This document shows positions 27,988 to 36,644 of a stretch of 64,000 bases of DNA, piece by piece. The position numbers and the translations under genes were made by a program. The DNA comes from Bin87 sp963666415 (lineage in GTDB: Bacteria; Chloroflexota; Dehalococcoidia; Lucifugimonadales; UBA3495), in the NCBI GenBank assembly GCA_963666415.2, contig CAXXPD010000002.1:930001-994000 (forward strand), read 5' to 3'. The notes below the pieces were generated by a model. It was not told where the DNA came from. It did not search any database and was given only the letters and a program-made list of their open reading frames with translations. Positions within the stretch are counted from its first letter, which is position 1, and the number at the start of each line of letters is the position of its first letter.

Positions 27988-29838
27988 TTAGGCCAGGCTG
28001 TGCTCTTCGAGCACCGGTTTGATGGCTTCAACTAATGCGGGCATGTACTCGGTCCAGTCTCCCACGATGCCGTAATCGGCGGCACGGAAAATGGCCGCCC
28101 GATGGTTGCGGTTGATGGCCAGTATCACGCCGGCTTTCTGAATGCCCACGGTGTGGTTGAACGCGCCCCGGATGCCCACGGCCAGATAGACCTGCGGGGC
28201 AATGGTGCGCCCGCTGATGCCCACCTGAACATGATGCGGCAGCCAACCGGAATGCACTACGTTGCGGGTGGTGGCGATCTTCGCCCCGATGATCTCGGCC
28301 AGACGCTGGGCGTCAGCCAGACCCTCTTCGCCCACACCCATGCCCACACCAACCACCACTTCGGCGGAGGTAAGTTCCAGCGCGCCATGCTCGGCGGCCG
28401 CGTGTTCGCTGACCAGCGTGACGTCCGCTCCCTCGCACGGGACTGGCGGCAGCGATTCGACGATGGCGGTGGCGCCCGGTTCTGCATCGACCGGCGTCAG
28501 GACGCCCGGCCGCAGCGTTACCAGGTTGGGTAGCGTTTTGGACAAAATGGGAGCCACCACGTTGCCGCCCAGCGCCGGTTTCAACTGCACGAGCTGTCCG
28601 GAATCGTTGATTTCCAGGTCGATAGCATCGCCGGTCAAGCCCAACCGTTGACGGGCGGCGATGCGGGCGGCCAGGTCGCGTCCGTCGGCGGTGGCGGCGA
28701 ACAGCACTGCATAAGGCGGATTCGCGACAATGGCGGCAGACAAACTGTGCGCCACGCCCCGTCCGCAGAGTGTGCCCAGACTACTGGTGTCCAGCTTCAA
28801 TACGCGATCGGCCCCGGCGGCCGCCAGTTCGGCAAAGATGGCGTCTCCCGGATCACCGTCATGGATTACCACCGCTATAATTTCGCTTTGCGTTATTGGC
28901 GTGAGCGCCCGCGCTTTACCCAGCATCTCCAGCGTAACGTGTCGCACGCCGCCCTCCGCCAGCTCAGCCACAACCCAAATGATCCGATCGCCGCCGGAAT
29001 AACGAGGCAGCGTGGCCCCGGTCGGCGAAACCTGGGCGTCGGCATCTGCCAGCGCGGTGAGGCGTTCCCGAAGCAGGTCGGCGATCTGGCGGGCAGCGTC
29101 TGCTGGCGATTCGTCGCGAAATACCACGCCGAGGCGGTCTGGTTCCACCAGGCGGATGTCCTCCACCCAGGTGGGCGAGCCTTCCAGCCCGAACAGGGAC
29201 ATGTCGTCGGTCAGGTCCGAGCACGACAGCGTTTCGACGGTTATACCCTCGGCTTTGGTCATCTCTTCGCGGCCTGGATAGCGCTCCTGGCCGGCTCCCT
29301 CTGTAACGCACACCACGACGGGCAGCGAGCAGCGCAGCACCTGGTAGCCCTGGTCGGTAACCCGTTCGCACGTTATCTGTTTACCGGAGCGGTCGATTTC
29401 CAGGCTCCGCACGTTGCTGATGTGTGGCATTCCCAACAGCTCGGCCACCTCGGGCCCTACCTGGCCAGTCTCAGCGTCGCTGCTGTTGCGCCCGCAGATG
29501 ATCAGGTCCGGCGCCTCGCGTTGCAACGCCAGCGCCAGTGCCTGGGCGGTTGCCAGTGTATCGCTGCCGGCCAACGCCCGGTCGGACAGTAATACCGCCC
29601 GGTCGACGCCCAGGGCGTAACACTGGGTGAGCCCTTCAGCCGCGTTGGGCGGCCCCATGGAAAGAGCCAGCACCGAATCATCCGAACCGGATTTCAGGTC
29701 AACGGCCAGGTTGATGCCCAACAGGTCAAAAGGATTGATCTCCGAAGGCACGCCCTCCCGTTGTATAACCTTGTTCTCGTAGTCAAACTGGATGCGCGAA
29801 ACGACGGGAACATATTTGACGCAAACGGCGATTTTCAT
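27988..29838 (-). CDS. Electron transfer flavoprotein, beta and alpha subunits fused
   Basis: 616 residues. The first 250 or so are ETF beta (FixA): MKIAVCVKYVPV, AMP-binding-type ALGVDRAVLLSD and DLIICGRNSSDAETGQVGPEVAELLGMP. The second half is ETF alpha (FixB), ending in the FAD domain: VVGVGMGVGEEG, HVQVGISGRTIAPQVYLAVG, GIRGAFNHTVGIQKAGVILA and ADYGIVGDW. The two are normally separate proteins; here one polypeptide joins them through about 20 residues with no stop. It would accept electrons from the neighbouring acyl-CoA dehydrogenases. ATG 29838 follows AAGGAAC; pncB ends 88 bp upstream. Confidence 0.92.
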   Translation of the reverse strand: MKIAVCVKYVPVVSRIQFDYENKVIQREGVPSEINPFDLLGINLAVDLKSGSDDSVLALSMGPPNAAEGLTQCYALGVDRAVLLSDRALAGSDTLATAQALALALQREAPDLIICGRNSSDAETGQVGPEVAELLGMPHISNVRSLEIDRSGKQITCERVTDQGYQVLRCSLPVVVCVTEGAGQERYPGREEMTKAEGITVETLSCSDLTDDMSLFGLEGSPTWVEDIRLVEPDRLGVVFRDESPADAARQIADLLRERLTALADADAQVSPTGATLPRYSGGDRIIWVVAELAEGGVRHVTLEMLGKARALTPITQSEIIAVVIHDGDPGDAIFAELAAAGADRVLKLDTSSLGTLCGRGVAHSLSAAIVANPPYAVLFAATADGRDLAARIAARQRLGLTGDAIDLEINDSGQLVQLKPALGGNVVAPILSKTLPNLVTLRPGVLTPVDAEPGATAIVESLPPVPCEGADVTLVSEHAAAEHGALELTSAEVVVGVGMGVGEEGLADAQRLAEIIGAKIATTRNVVHSGWLPHHVQVGISGRTIAPQVYLAVGIRGAFNHTVGIQKAGVILAINRNHRAAIFRAADYGIVGDWTEYMPALVEAIKPVLEEHSLA

Positions 29839-29926
29839 TCGGACACGTTCCTTGTGAGCAGCGTTAAAGTTATTCCCTATGGTATTGCGACACCGGGAAG
29901 CAGGTTCGGGCCGCGGCGGGTCGGAA

Positions 29927-31315
29927 TCAGGCTGGACTGCCGGAACCGATCTCGTCTCGCGTTTGTTGAGTCAACTCCTCAACGGCCGTGCTGACCGACA
30001 CCGGATAACGGGCCGGTTGGCGCAGCCGCCGGTAGTCAGCGTTCAGCCTGGCGAGACCATCGGCAACGCGCTGTCGGGTTTCGTTGATCGGTTCTCGCGA
30101 TGTCAGTAGTGCGCCGGCGGTCATGGCGTCGGCGAGCAGGGGCTGGCCGTCAACTCCGGCTTCCTGAGCCAACCCTATTACGTCCTTCAGCATAGTTCCG
30201 TCGGCTTCATAGAGTCGGAAGACCTGCTTCTCGCCGGGCAGTGATTCCTTGCCGCCGCTCAACTTCATCACTGGTCGCCCGTCGTAGCACACCATCTTGT
30301 AAACCAGATCGCACCAGGGGGCGTCGCCCGAAACGCCGACCCTCGTGCCGACGCCGAACATATCGATCGGCGCACCGCCGGTTACCAGCCGCTCGATTTC
30401 GTATTCGTCCAAGCCACCGCTGACCAGCACACGCACATAGTCAAGGCCCGCGTCGTCGAGAATCTGGCGCACCTGTCGGCTCAGGTAGTCAAGGTCGCCC
30501 GAATCCAGGCGAATCGCCGTCAACCGTTTGCCCTTGGCCTCCATCTCCAGCGCCACCTCGACCGCGATCCGGGCGCCGTTGACGGTATCGTAGGTGTCCA
30601 GCAGAAAGATGCTGCGGTCTGGAAACATGCGGGCATAGGCCCGGAAAGCGTCGGCTTCGGTGGGGAAGCCGGTAATGTAGGAGTGGGCCATCGTGCCGGC
30701 TGGCGGGATGCCATATCTGCGAGCGGCCAGCACGTTGCTGGTGGCGGCGAAACCGGCAAGGTATGACGCCCGCGCCATCCGCAAAGCTGCTTCGGTTCCG
30801 TGCGTGCGTCGGGATGCGAAATCGGCGATCGCCCGGCCCTGCGCGGCCTGCACACACCGCGCCGATTTGGTGGCCAGCAGGCTCTGGTACTGAATCTGGT
30901 TGATGACGATGGTTTCTACCAGTTGGACTGCGATGATTGGGCCCGTGATTTCCATAACCGGTTCATCGGCGAAAAACAGGGTGCCTTCCGGCATCGTTCG
31001 CACGTGTCCGGTGAACCGAAAACCAGCCAGATATTCGAGGAAATCGTCGGTGAATATGCCGGTCGTGCGCAGGTAATCGACGCTGGCTTTGTCGAACGCC
31101 AATCCGGCTAGGCAGTCCAGCGCGTCGTCAATACCGGCCGCGACCATATACCCTCGGTCGGGCGGGTAATCGCGCATGTAGAGGCTGAACGTCGCTTCGC
31201 TGGCCATCCCTTCCGAAAAGTAGGATTGCCCCATGGTGAGTTCGTAAAGGTCGGTGAAAAGGCCGCTGTCACCGGCGGGCACTGGAAGGTAGGGAGGTTG
31301 GTTCTGGATTGACAT
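29927..31315 (-). CDS. pncB: Nicotinate phosphoribosyltransferase
   Basis: The enzyme makes nicotinate mononucleotide from nicotinate and PRPP in the NAD salvage pathway. The 462 residues show LFTDLYELTMGQSYF at the N-terminus, FASRRTHGTEAALRMARASY, the catalytic-His loop GTMAHSYITGF, AIRLDSGDLDYLSRQVR and the PRPP-side VSGGLDEYEI...FGVGTRVGVSGDAP. A good promoter lies 62-90 bp upstream. It precedes the fused ETF gene and is probably co-transcribed with it. Confidence 0.93.
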   Translation of the reverse strand: MSIQNQPPYLPVPAGDSGLFTDLYELTMGQSYFSEGMASEATFSLYMRDYPPDRGYMVAAGIDDALDCLAGLAFDKASVDYLRTTGIFTDDFLEYLAGFRFTGHVRTMPEGTLFFADEPVMEITGPIIAVQLVETIVINQIQYQSLLATKSARCVQAAQGRAIADFASRRTHGTEAALRMARASYLAGFAATSNVLAARRYGIPPAGTMAHSYITGFPTEADAFRAYARMFPDRSIFLLDTYDTVNGARIAVEVALEMEAKGKRLTAIRLDSGDLDYLSRQVRQILDDAGLDYVRVLVSGGLDEYEIERLVTGGAPIDMFGVGTRVGVSGDAPWCDLVYKMVCYDGRPVMKLSGGKESLPGEKQVFRLYEADGTMLKDVIGLAQEAGVDGQPLLADAMTAGALLTSREPINETRQRVADGLARLNADYRRLRQPARYPVSVSTAVEELTQQTRDEIGSGSPA

Positions 31316-31376
31316 CGGGAACCGCTGCGGGCGAGCTGGGCAATGCGTTGACGCTGCGCCGATTCAGGATGCCAGC

Positions 31377-31405
31377 ATTATCTAACCGGCCCGCAACGGT
31401 GTCAA
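31377..31405 (-). promoter_or_regulatory. Sigma-70-type promoter for pncB-ETF
   Basis: On minus: TTGACA, 17 bp, GATAAT, about 60 bp upstream of the pncB ATG. Perfect -35 box and optimal spacing. Confidence 0.72.
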
Positions 31406-31473
31406 ACCAGCACACGCCAAAACTCGCCTGGGCCCTCTGCGCGCGGTGACAGGGCCCGCCGATCTTACTCCCG

Positions 31474-31549
31474 CGTCATTCCGGCCCCGATCCGGAATCC
31501 AGTCCCTTTTGTACCCTTCGTCATTCCAGTCGCGAACCGGAAGCCAGTC
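31474..31549. repeat. Two imperfect copies of a CGTCATTCC...GGAA.CCAGTC palindromic repeat
   Basis: Two 31-bp units (31474-31504 and 31519-31549) begin CGTCATTCC and end CCGGAA(T/G)CCAGTC; each can fold on itself. They lie in the non-coding stretch 31406-31603 between the pncB promoter and IS66 copy 3, where I see no gene. Such dispersed intergenic palindromes are common; no function is assigned. Confidence 0.5.
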
Positions 31550-31603
31550 TTTCGGGTACCAGCGGTGTCCTGGCAGCGCCGGGTCCTCTGGGGTCCAGCG
31601 GCC

Positions 31604-33065
31604 GTAATTGTTCAGGCCTGAGGGGAAGTGAGCAGTTGTCGGCAGGCGGTGAGGGGGTTGAAGCCTTGTACGCGCCAGGTGCCGAAGATTGAGGCCAGCG
31701 TCATCTTGGTGTTAGTGCCCGCTGCAGAGCGTGTGCCACCGCTGATTTTACGGCTGATTACCACCGGTCGCAGGCTGCGCTCGGCGGCGTTGTTGTCCGG
31801 CGGGACTTCCGGTTCAGCCACAAAGAGGAAGAGTTCCTTGATGTGGTTCTCCATGCGTCGGCACAGCCTGGTTGGGGCGGCCGATGGGTCATCCTGGTAG
31901 GTACGGCAGAGGGCCAGCAGGCGCTGTTCCAGGGCCAGTTGGGCGGTGCGCCGTTGCTGTTCTGGCCGTTGCTGTTCTGGCCGTTGCTGCTCTGAAGGAT
32001 GGGTGAAGGCGGTCGCCTGACGGTAGAGTTGGTGGATGGCGTCAGCCCATTGGGCCAGCCGGTCATCATCGGGGTAGAGTGCGCGCAGGTCGTGGATGTC
32101 CCGCAACAGGTGGGCCCAACAGCGTTGCTTGGGGCCGTCGTGATGGTGATAGGCGGCGTAGAAGTCGCTGACCAGCACGCCAGCGAACTGATCGCCCAGG
32201 ACCTCATCCACCACGGCCTTGCCGCGGCCCCGACGCAGGAAGTAGCGCTCGGTGGGGGTGCTGAAGGTCCACACGTAGCCGTTGTGTCCGTCCTCGCGCC
32301 AGCCGGTCTCATCGGCATGGACCACCGGACTGCCTCGGATGCGTTCCAGAATGCCCGTCAGTTCAGCCTGGGCCTTGCGAGCCACCCTTTGCGTGGCGTC
32401 CACGATGGCTCCCAGGCTGAGGCGCAACCCATGCACGGTGTCCAGGTACCACTGGATGGTGCGGAAAGGCAGCCTGGCCTCCTCCCGCAGGGCGGCAATC
32501 AGGCTGATCAGGTTGACCCCCAGACGTTGCTTGCCCATCACCATGTTCTCCAGTTGCGCGGTGGGCGTACAACAGCGTTGGCACTGTGGGCAGGTGCGGG
32601 CGATATAAGCGTGCTCGGTTACCTGCACCGGAATCCGGGGCAGGTCAATCACTTCCCGAGTGCGCTGGGTCCAGCCACCGGACAGCTGGGTTCCGCAGTC
32701 GGGACACTGTTCCACCACGTGTTCCACCCGCTGGGTGGGCGTCATGCGGGTGCGAGCAAAGCCGTGGGGCCGAGGCTTGCGTGGTTTCTTGGGCTGGGCC
32801 GGCTGCTGCTCGGCTTTGGGCTTCAGACCGGGCATCCTGCGGGTGCCGCCCAATTTGTCCCGCCCTTCCAACTGGGCGATCCGTTTCTCCAGGCTCCCGA
32901 TGATGGCCTGTTGCCTCTCAATGATGGCAATCAGCACATCCCGGTCCGCAGTGCTGAGGTCGATTTCCGCATCCATCCCAGATATGTGACATAACCACCT
33001 CCCCCAGCTCCAGCGATTCCCGACCAACCTTCGGCCAATTCACCTCTCCAAGTCTGAACTGTTAC
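31604..33065 (-). mobile_element. IS66-family insertion sequence, copy 3 (complete)
   Basis: The element is 1462 bp with ends GTAATTGTTCAG and CTGAACTGTTAC and a perfect 8-bp target duplication CAGCGGCC (31596-31603, 33066-33073). It carries a single transposase gene with no tnpA/tnpB, as in the ISBst12-type subgroup. Its edge is 15 bp from the -35 box of the SAM operon. Confidence 0.95.
31612..32976 (-). CDS. IS66-family transposase, intact
   Basis: About 454 residues from ATG 32976 (MDAEIDLSTADRDVLIA); an in-frame TTG 51 bases earlier is possible. The N-terminal coiled segment (VLIAIIERQQAIIGSLEKRI) is followed by a zinc ribbon (CPDCGTQ, CPQCQRCC), catalytic Asp in HADETGWREDGHNGY, second Asp in LVSDFYAAYHHHDG, three PEQQR repeats and Glu in NNAAERSLRPVVISRK. 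It is the only undamaged IS66 transposase here and could mobilise the damaged copies and the miniature element at 51154. Confidence 0.93.
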   Translation of the reverse strand: MDAEIDLSTADRDVLIAIIERQQAIIGSLEKRIAQLEGRDKLGGTRRMPGLKPKAEQQPAQPKKPRKPRPHGFARTRMTPTQRVEHVVEQCPDCGTQLSGGWTQRTREVIDLPRIPVQVTEHAYIARTCPQCQRCCTPTAQLENMVMGKQRLGVNLISLIAALREEARLPFRTIQWYLDTVHGLRLSLGAIVDATQRVARKAQAELTGILERIRGSPVVHADETGWREDGHNGYVWTFSTPTERYFLRRGRGKAVVDEVLGDQFAGVLVSDFYAAYHHHDGPKQRCWAHLLRDIHDLRALYPDDDRLAQWADAIHQLYRQATAFTHPSEQQRPEQQRPEQQRRTAQLALEQRLLALCRTYQDDPSAAPTRLCRRMENHIKELFLFVAEPEVPPDNNAAERSLRPVVISRKISGGTRSAAGTNTKMTLASIFGTWRVQGFNPLTACRQLLTSPQA

Positions 33066-33080
33066 CAGCGGCCGGCGTCC

Positions 33081-33109
33081 TTGACATATTATGTCGTCGC
33101 AGGTAGCAT
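33081..33109 (+). promoter_or_regulatory. Sigma-70-type promoter of the SAM-cycle operon
   Basis: TTGACA at 33081, 17-bp spacer, TAGCAT at 33104-33109. It lies about 34 bp upstream of the riboswitch and just right of IS66 copy 3. Confidence 0.75.
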
Positions 33110-33142
33110 TACTGTAGTTAACAATTGTATAAACTTCTGGAA

Positions 33143-33286
33143 CCCTTATCCAGAGAGGCGGAGGGACCGGCCCTGCGAAGCCTGGCAACCAATCTCGCAT
33201 TCCCTGCGGGATCAGGTGCTAAGTCCGGCGTCGCTGCTGTGTACCGCGTTGCGAGACGCTCACAGTAGTACGACGAAAGATGAGGG
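33143..33286 (+). ncRNA. SAM-I (S-box) riboswitch aptamer
   Basis: The conserved core is clear: CTTATCCAGAGAGGCGGAGG, then GGACCGGCCCTGCGAAGCC, GGCAACC, and GGTGCTAAGTCC. The P1 helix is closed by CCCTTATC (33143-33150) and GATGAGGG (33279-33286). SAM binding stabilises P1 and favours a downstream terminator, turning the genes off when SAM is high. It precedes mtnA and the genes through metK, all in SAM metabolism. Confidence 0.95.
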
Positions 33287-33301
33287 AGGATTGTCTCGCT
33301 G

Positions 33302-33336
33302 GGCTCTCCCTGTTGTGGTGAGCCTTTATTTTTTGC
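33302..33336 (+). terminator. Riboswitch expression-platform terminator
   Basis: A short hairpin GGCTC...GAGCC (33302-33324) is followed by TTTATTTTTT. The upstream TGAGGGAGGA can pair with CTCTCCCT in the hairpin as an antiterminator, and its GAGGG also forms part of P1, giving the usual S-box switch. Confidence 0.75.
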
Positions 33337-33433
33337 CTATTCGGGCCGCGTGCTTTGCATTGGCCAAAAATCGGCCTACCCATATCGCCACCGCGCGATC
33401 CAAACCGACGGTGGCATCGGCGCATCTGCTGTT

Positions 33434-34477
33434 ATGACTGAAATTCGCCCTATCAATTGGACGGGTACGCAACTGGAGTTGCTAGATCAAACCCGGCTGC
33501 CTCGCGAGCAGGTTACCGTGAACATCAGCGACTACCGGGTTGCTGCGGCTGCCATCACTGACATGCGGGTGCGCGGCGCTCCGGCCATCGGCGTAACCGC
33601 TGCCTATGCGATGGTGTTGGCGGCAGCGGAATTGCAATCGCGCGAACGCGACCACTTCATCGGCTCGCTGCGGCAGGCCGGCGTACACATCGCGGCGGCT
33701 CGACCTACTGCGGTCAATCTGGGCTGGGCCGTGCGCCGTATGTTGCGCGTGGCAGAGGCGGAACCCGATCCCGGCAGCATCCTGCCGGCGCTGGAAAAGG
33801 AAGCCCGCCGGATCCAGGAGGAAGATGAAGCGATCAACCGGCGTATGGGTGAACACGGGCGCGACCTAATGCCGGCAGACGGCCAGGGCGTCTTGACCCA
33901 TTGCAACACCGGAGCTTTGGCCACCTCAGCTTTTGGCACTGCACTCGGCGTGATCCGGGCGGGCTGGGAGGCCGGCGGGCGTTTCCGGGTCTTCAACACC
34001 GAAACTCGCCCCTGGTTGCAGGGCGCGCGCCTCACATCCTGGGAGTTTCAGCAGTTGGGTATTCCGGCCACGCTCATCGCCGATTCCGCGGCGGGCATGC
34101 TGATGCTGAATGGAGACATTTCCTGCGTGATAACCGGCGCCGACCGCATTGCCGCCAACGGCGATACGGCCAACAAGATCGGCACCTACGCGCTGGCCGT
34201 GCTGGCTCACGAAAACGGTATACCGTTCTACATCGCTGCTCCCACCAGTACCGTCGATCTGGCTATCTCCAACGGCGGCGGCATCAGGATCGAGGAAAGG
34301 CCGCAGCATGAAGTTACGTCTTTTGCCGGCGCGCCAACTGCTCCCGAGGGGACTGCTGCGTACAATCCCGCTTTCGATGTGACCCCCAATCGTTACATCA
34401 CCGCCATCATTACCGAAGAAGCCGTGTGTCGTTCACCTTACGAGGCATCGCTGCGACAGGCCGTCGACGCCGCGTAA
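33434..34477 (+). CDS. mtnA: Methylthioribose-1-phosphate isomerase
   Basis: The enzyme converts methylthioribose-1-phosphate to methylthioribulose-1-phosphate in methionine salvage. The 347 residues contain TDMRVRGAPAIGVTAAYAM, the catalytic Cys in LTHCNTGALAT, the conserved ETRPWLQGARLTSWE and the catalytic Asp in TGADRIAANGDTANKIGTY. ATG 33434 (MTEIRPINWTG) is chosen; an upstream extension from 33350 would overlap the terminator. First gene of the riboswitch operon. Confidence 0.95.
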   Translation: MTEIRPINWTGTQLELLDQTRLPREQVTVNISDYRVAAAAITDMRVRGAPAIGVTAAYAMVLAAAELQSRERDHFIGSLRQAGVHIAAARPTAVNLGWAVRRMLRVAEAEPDPGSILPALEKEARRIQEEDEAINRRMGEHGRDLMPADGQGVLTHCNTGALATSAFGTALGVIRAGWEAGGRFRVFNTETRPWLQGARLTSWEFQQLGIPATLIADSAAGMLMLNGDISCVITGADRIAANGDTANKIGTYALAVLAHENGIPFYIAAPTSTVDLAISNGGGIRIEERPQHEVTSFAGAPTAPEGTAAYNPAFDVTPNRYITAIITEEAVCRSPYEASLRQAVDAA

Positions 34478-34515
34478 GCCAGGACGCCCACCTTACCCAA
34501 TGACCAACTTGACCC

Positions 34516-35619
34516 ATGACCAACTTGCCCGTTGAACCCCAAACCCGGCGACGCATCGCCCGCACGGGACTGACGGCCTGCGACGCCGCTCGGGCCTGCC
34601 CCGGCTACACGCTGTACGCTCCCATGTCTGGCGAAGGGGAAGTTTACCTGCTGGACGTGCAGGGGGAGGTCGTCCACACCTGGCACATGCCCTATCCGCC
34701 GGGGCTGTACGGGTATCTGCTGCCCAACGGGAACCTCTTCTACGGCGGCAAAGTTCGGAATGACGAGACCTGGGACATCTTTGAAGGCCTAAAGCGATTC
34801 AAGGCTGGCGTGATGCTTGAGGTCGATTGGGATGGCAACATCCTGTGGGAGCATCACGACGCGTATCACCACCACGACGCGCGGCGCACCGAGTCGGGCG
34901 GCTGCATCTACATGACCGTCGAACGCATGACCGACGCTGCCGCCGCAAAAGTGCAGGGCGGACGACCCGGCACCGACGCCGACGGTATGTGGAGCGATGT
35001 GCTGGTGGAAGTCGATGCCGCCGGCAACCGGGTCTGGGAGTGGCACGCCGCCGAGCATCTCGATCCGTCAACCGATATCATCACGTTCAACGACTCCCGC
35101 GAAGAGTGGAGCCACGGGAACACCATTGTGCCGCTGCCGGGTCGCCGTGTGATGTTCAGCTTCCGCAATGTCTCCACCGTTGGCATCATCGACCAGGATA
35201 GCGGCGAGATTACCTGGAAGCTGGGCTACGAAGTGCTGGGCCAACAACACGATCCGTCGTTGCTGGACAACGGGAATGTGCTCATCTACGACAACGGCTC
35301 CCATCGCGCCGGAGATCCCCTGCCCCATTCGCGGGTCATCGAAGTGGACCCGGCCACCAACGAAATCGTATGGCAATACACCGATAATCCGCCGTTCAAC
35401 TTTTTCAGCGCCTACATCTCCGGCGCACGTCGCCTGCCCAACGGCAACACGCTGATTACGGAAGGACACTTTGGAAGAATGTTTCAGGTTACGCCCGAAG
35501 GCGACGTGGTGTGGGAGTACATCAACCCGCACTTCGCACCCAACGAGCAAGGCTACCTGGTCAACGCAGTTTTCCGCGCTACCCACTACCTGCCCGAGGA
35601 AATCCGGCAACTGAGCTGA
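34516..35619 (+). CDS. Arylsulfotransferase (ASST)-like beta-propeller protein
   Basis: 367 residues with repeated blade motifs of the ASST/PQQ-like type: GYTLYAPMSGEGEVYLLDVQ, LLPNGNLFYGG, LEVDWDGNILWEHHD, SHGNTIVPLPG, GEITWKLGYE, QHDPSLLDNGNVLIYDNGS and RRLPNGNTLITEGHFGRMFQ. Several conserved His residues (HHDAYHHHD, SHGNT, QHDP) match positions typical of the family. No signal peptide is seen, so it may be cytoplasmic. The substrate is unknown. An exact 12-base repeat ATGACCAACTTG lies at 34500 and 34516; only the second is in frame. It sits between mtnA and mtnP under SAM-riboswitch control. Confidence 0.78.
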   Translation: MTNLPVEPQTRRRIARTGLTACDAARACPGYTLYAPMSGEGEVYLLDVQGEVVHTWHMPYPPGLYGYLLPNGNLFYGGKVRNDETWDIFEGLKRFKAGVMLEVDWDGNILWEHHDAYHHHDARRTESGGCIYMTVERMTDAAAAKVQGGRPGTDADGMWSDVLVEVDAAGNRVWEWHAAEHLDPSTDIITFNDSREEWSHGNTIVPLPGRRVMFSFRNVSTVGIIDQDSGEITWKLGYEVLGQQHDPSLLDNGNVLIYDNGSHRAGDPLPHSRVIEVDPATNEIVWQYTDNPPFNFFSAYISGARRLPNGNTLITEGHFGRMFQVTPEGDVVWEYINPHFAPNEQGYLVNAVFRATHYLPEEIRQLS

Positions 35620-35710
35620 ACTACCACCTGAAAAGAACCCGCGCTGGCAAGAACCCGCGTTCAGAGAGCGCACGCGTTCGGAAAACGCACCCGTAAGGAA
35701 TCAACACTCA

Positions 35711-36592
35711 ATGCCCAATCACCCGCAGGCAGAAATAGCAATCATCGGCGGCAGCGGCCTCTACGAGATCCAGGGCTTTACCGAATCCGCCGTGGTCGAC
35801 ATCGACACGCCATACGGGAAACCCAGCGACTTCATCACGGTGGGCGAGTTGTTGGACGTGCCGGTTGCGTTTCTGCCGCGCCACGGGTTGGGGCATCGGG
35901 TCAACCCAACGGAATTGCCCTTCCGCGCCAACATCTACGCACTGAAAATCCTCGGCGTGAAAAAGATTGTGTCGGTCAGCGCTGTTGGCAGCCTGCAGGC
36001 CCGCTTCGAGCCACAACAACTCGTGGTTCCCAACCAGTTGATCGACCGTACCCGGTTCCGCGACAGCACCTTCTTCGAGCATGGTGTCGTCGCGCACATC
36101 TCCTTTGCCGAGCCGTTCTGCCCCGGCGTCAGCACAGTCATCGCGGAAGGCGCCGAGGGCCAGGGCATTCCTACTCATCAGGGGGCGACCCTGGTGGTAA
36201 TGGAAGGCCCCGCGTTCTCGACCAAAGCCGAATCTGAGATGTACCGCACCTGGGGCGGAGACCTCATCGGAATGACCGCCTTGCCCGAAGCGAAGCTGGC
36301 CCGCGAGGCCGAGATGTGCTACGGCACCATGGCCTGGGTAACCGACTATGACTGCTGGCATCCCGACCATGACGCGGTTTCAGTAGAATTGGTGGTGGAA
36401 AACCTGATTGCCAACGTTGCCAACAGTCGCGTGATTCTGCGCCACATCATGCCGGCGTTGGCGGCGCTGGGCCCGTGCGAATGCCAGTCGGCGTTGGCCA
36501 ATGCCATCATCACCAATCGCAACCATATTTCTGACGAGGCCCGCCGGCGCCTCAATCCCATCGCCGGCAAATATCTGGGTCGCGGTGAGTAA
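35711..36592 (+). CDS. mtnP: S-methyl-5'-thioadenosine phosphorylase
   Basis: The enzyme splits methylthioadenosine with phosphate into adenine and methylthioribose-1-phosphate, the substrate of MtnA. The 293 residues carry AIIGGSGLYEI (phosphate loop), VAFLPRHGLGHRVNPTELPF, KKIVSVSAVGSLQ, VVMEGPAFSTKAESEMYR and the base-binding GMTALPEAKLAREAEMCY. Methylthioadenosine-type rather than plain purine phosphorylase is supported by the RHG..H..NP motif and by the operon. Confidence 0.94.
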   Translation: MPNHPQAEIAIIGGSGLYEIQGFTESAVVDIDTPYGKPSDFITVGELLDVPVAFLPRHGLGHRVNPTELPFRANIYALKILGVKKIVSVSAVGSLQARFEPQQLVVPNQLIDRTRFRDSTFFEHGVVAHISFAEPFCPGVSTVIAEGAEGQGIPTHQGATLVVMEGPAFSTKAESEMYRTWGGDLIGMTALPEAKLAREAEMCYGTMAWVTDYDCWHPDHDAVSVELVVENLIANVANSRVILRHIMPALAALGPCECQSALANAIITNRNHISDEARRRLNPIAGKYLGRGE

Positions 36593-36644
36593 CCACTCCC
36601 AGCTCGATCCACCAACGCTAGCAAATCACAAAGGAGGTATCTAA

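Noticed and set aside
31999..32994. Long plus-strand open frame opposite IS66 copy 3 (also seen opposite copies 1 and 2)
   Set aside because: It is the complement of the transposase gene, kept open by GC-rich codon use; no independent support.
34500..34515. Start codon of the ASST-like gene at 34500
   Set aside because: The repeated ATGACCAACTTG at 34500 is out of frame with the protein; 34516 is in frame.
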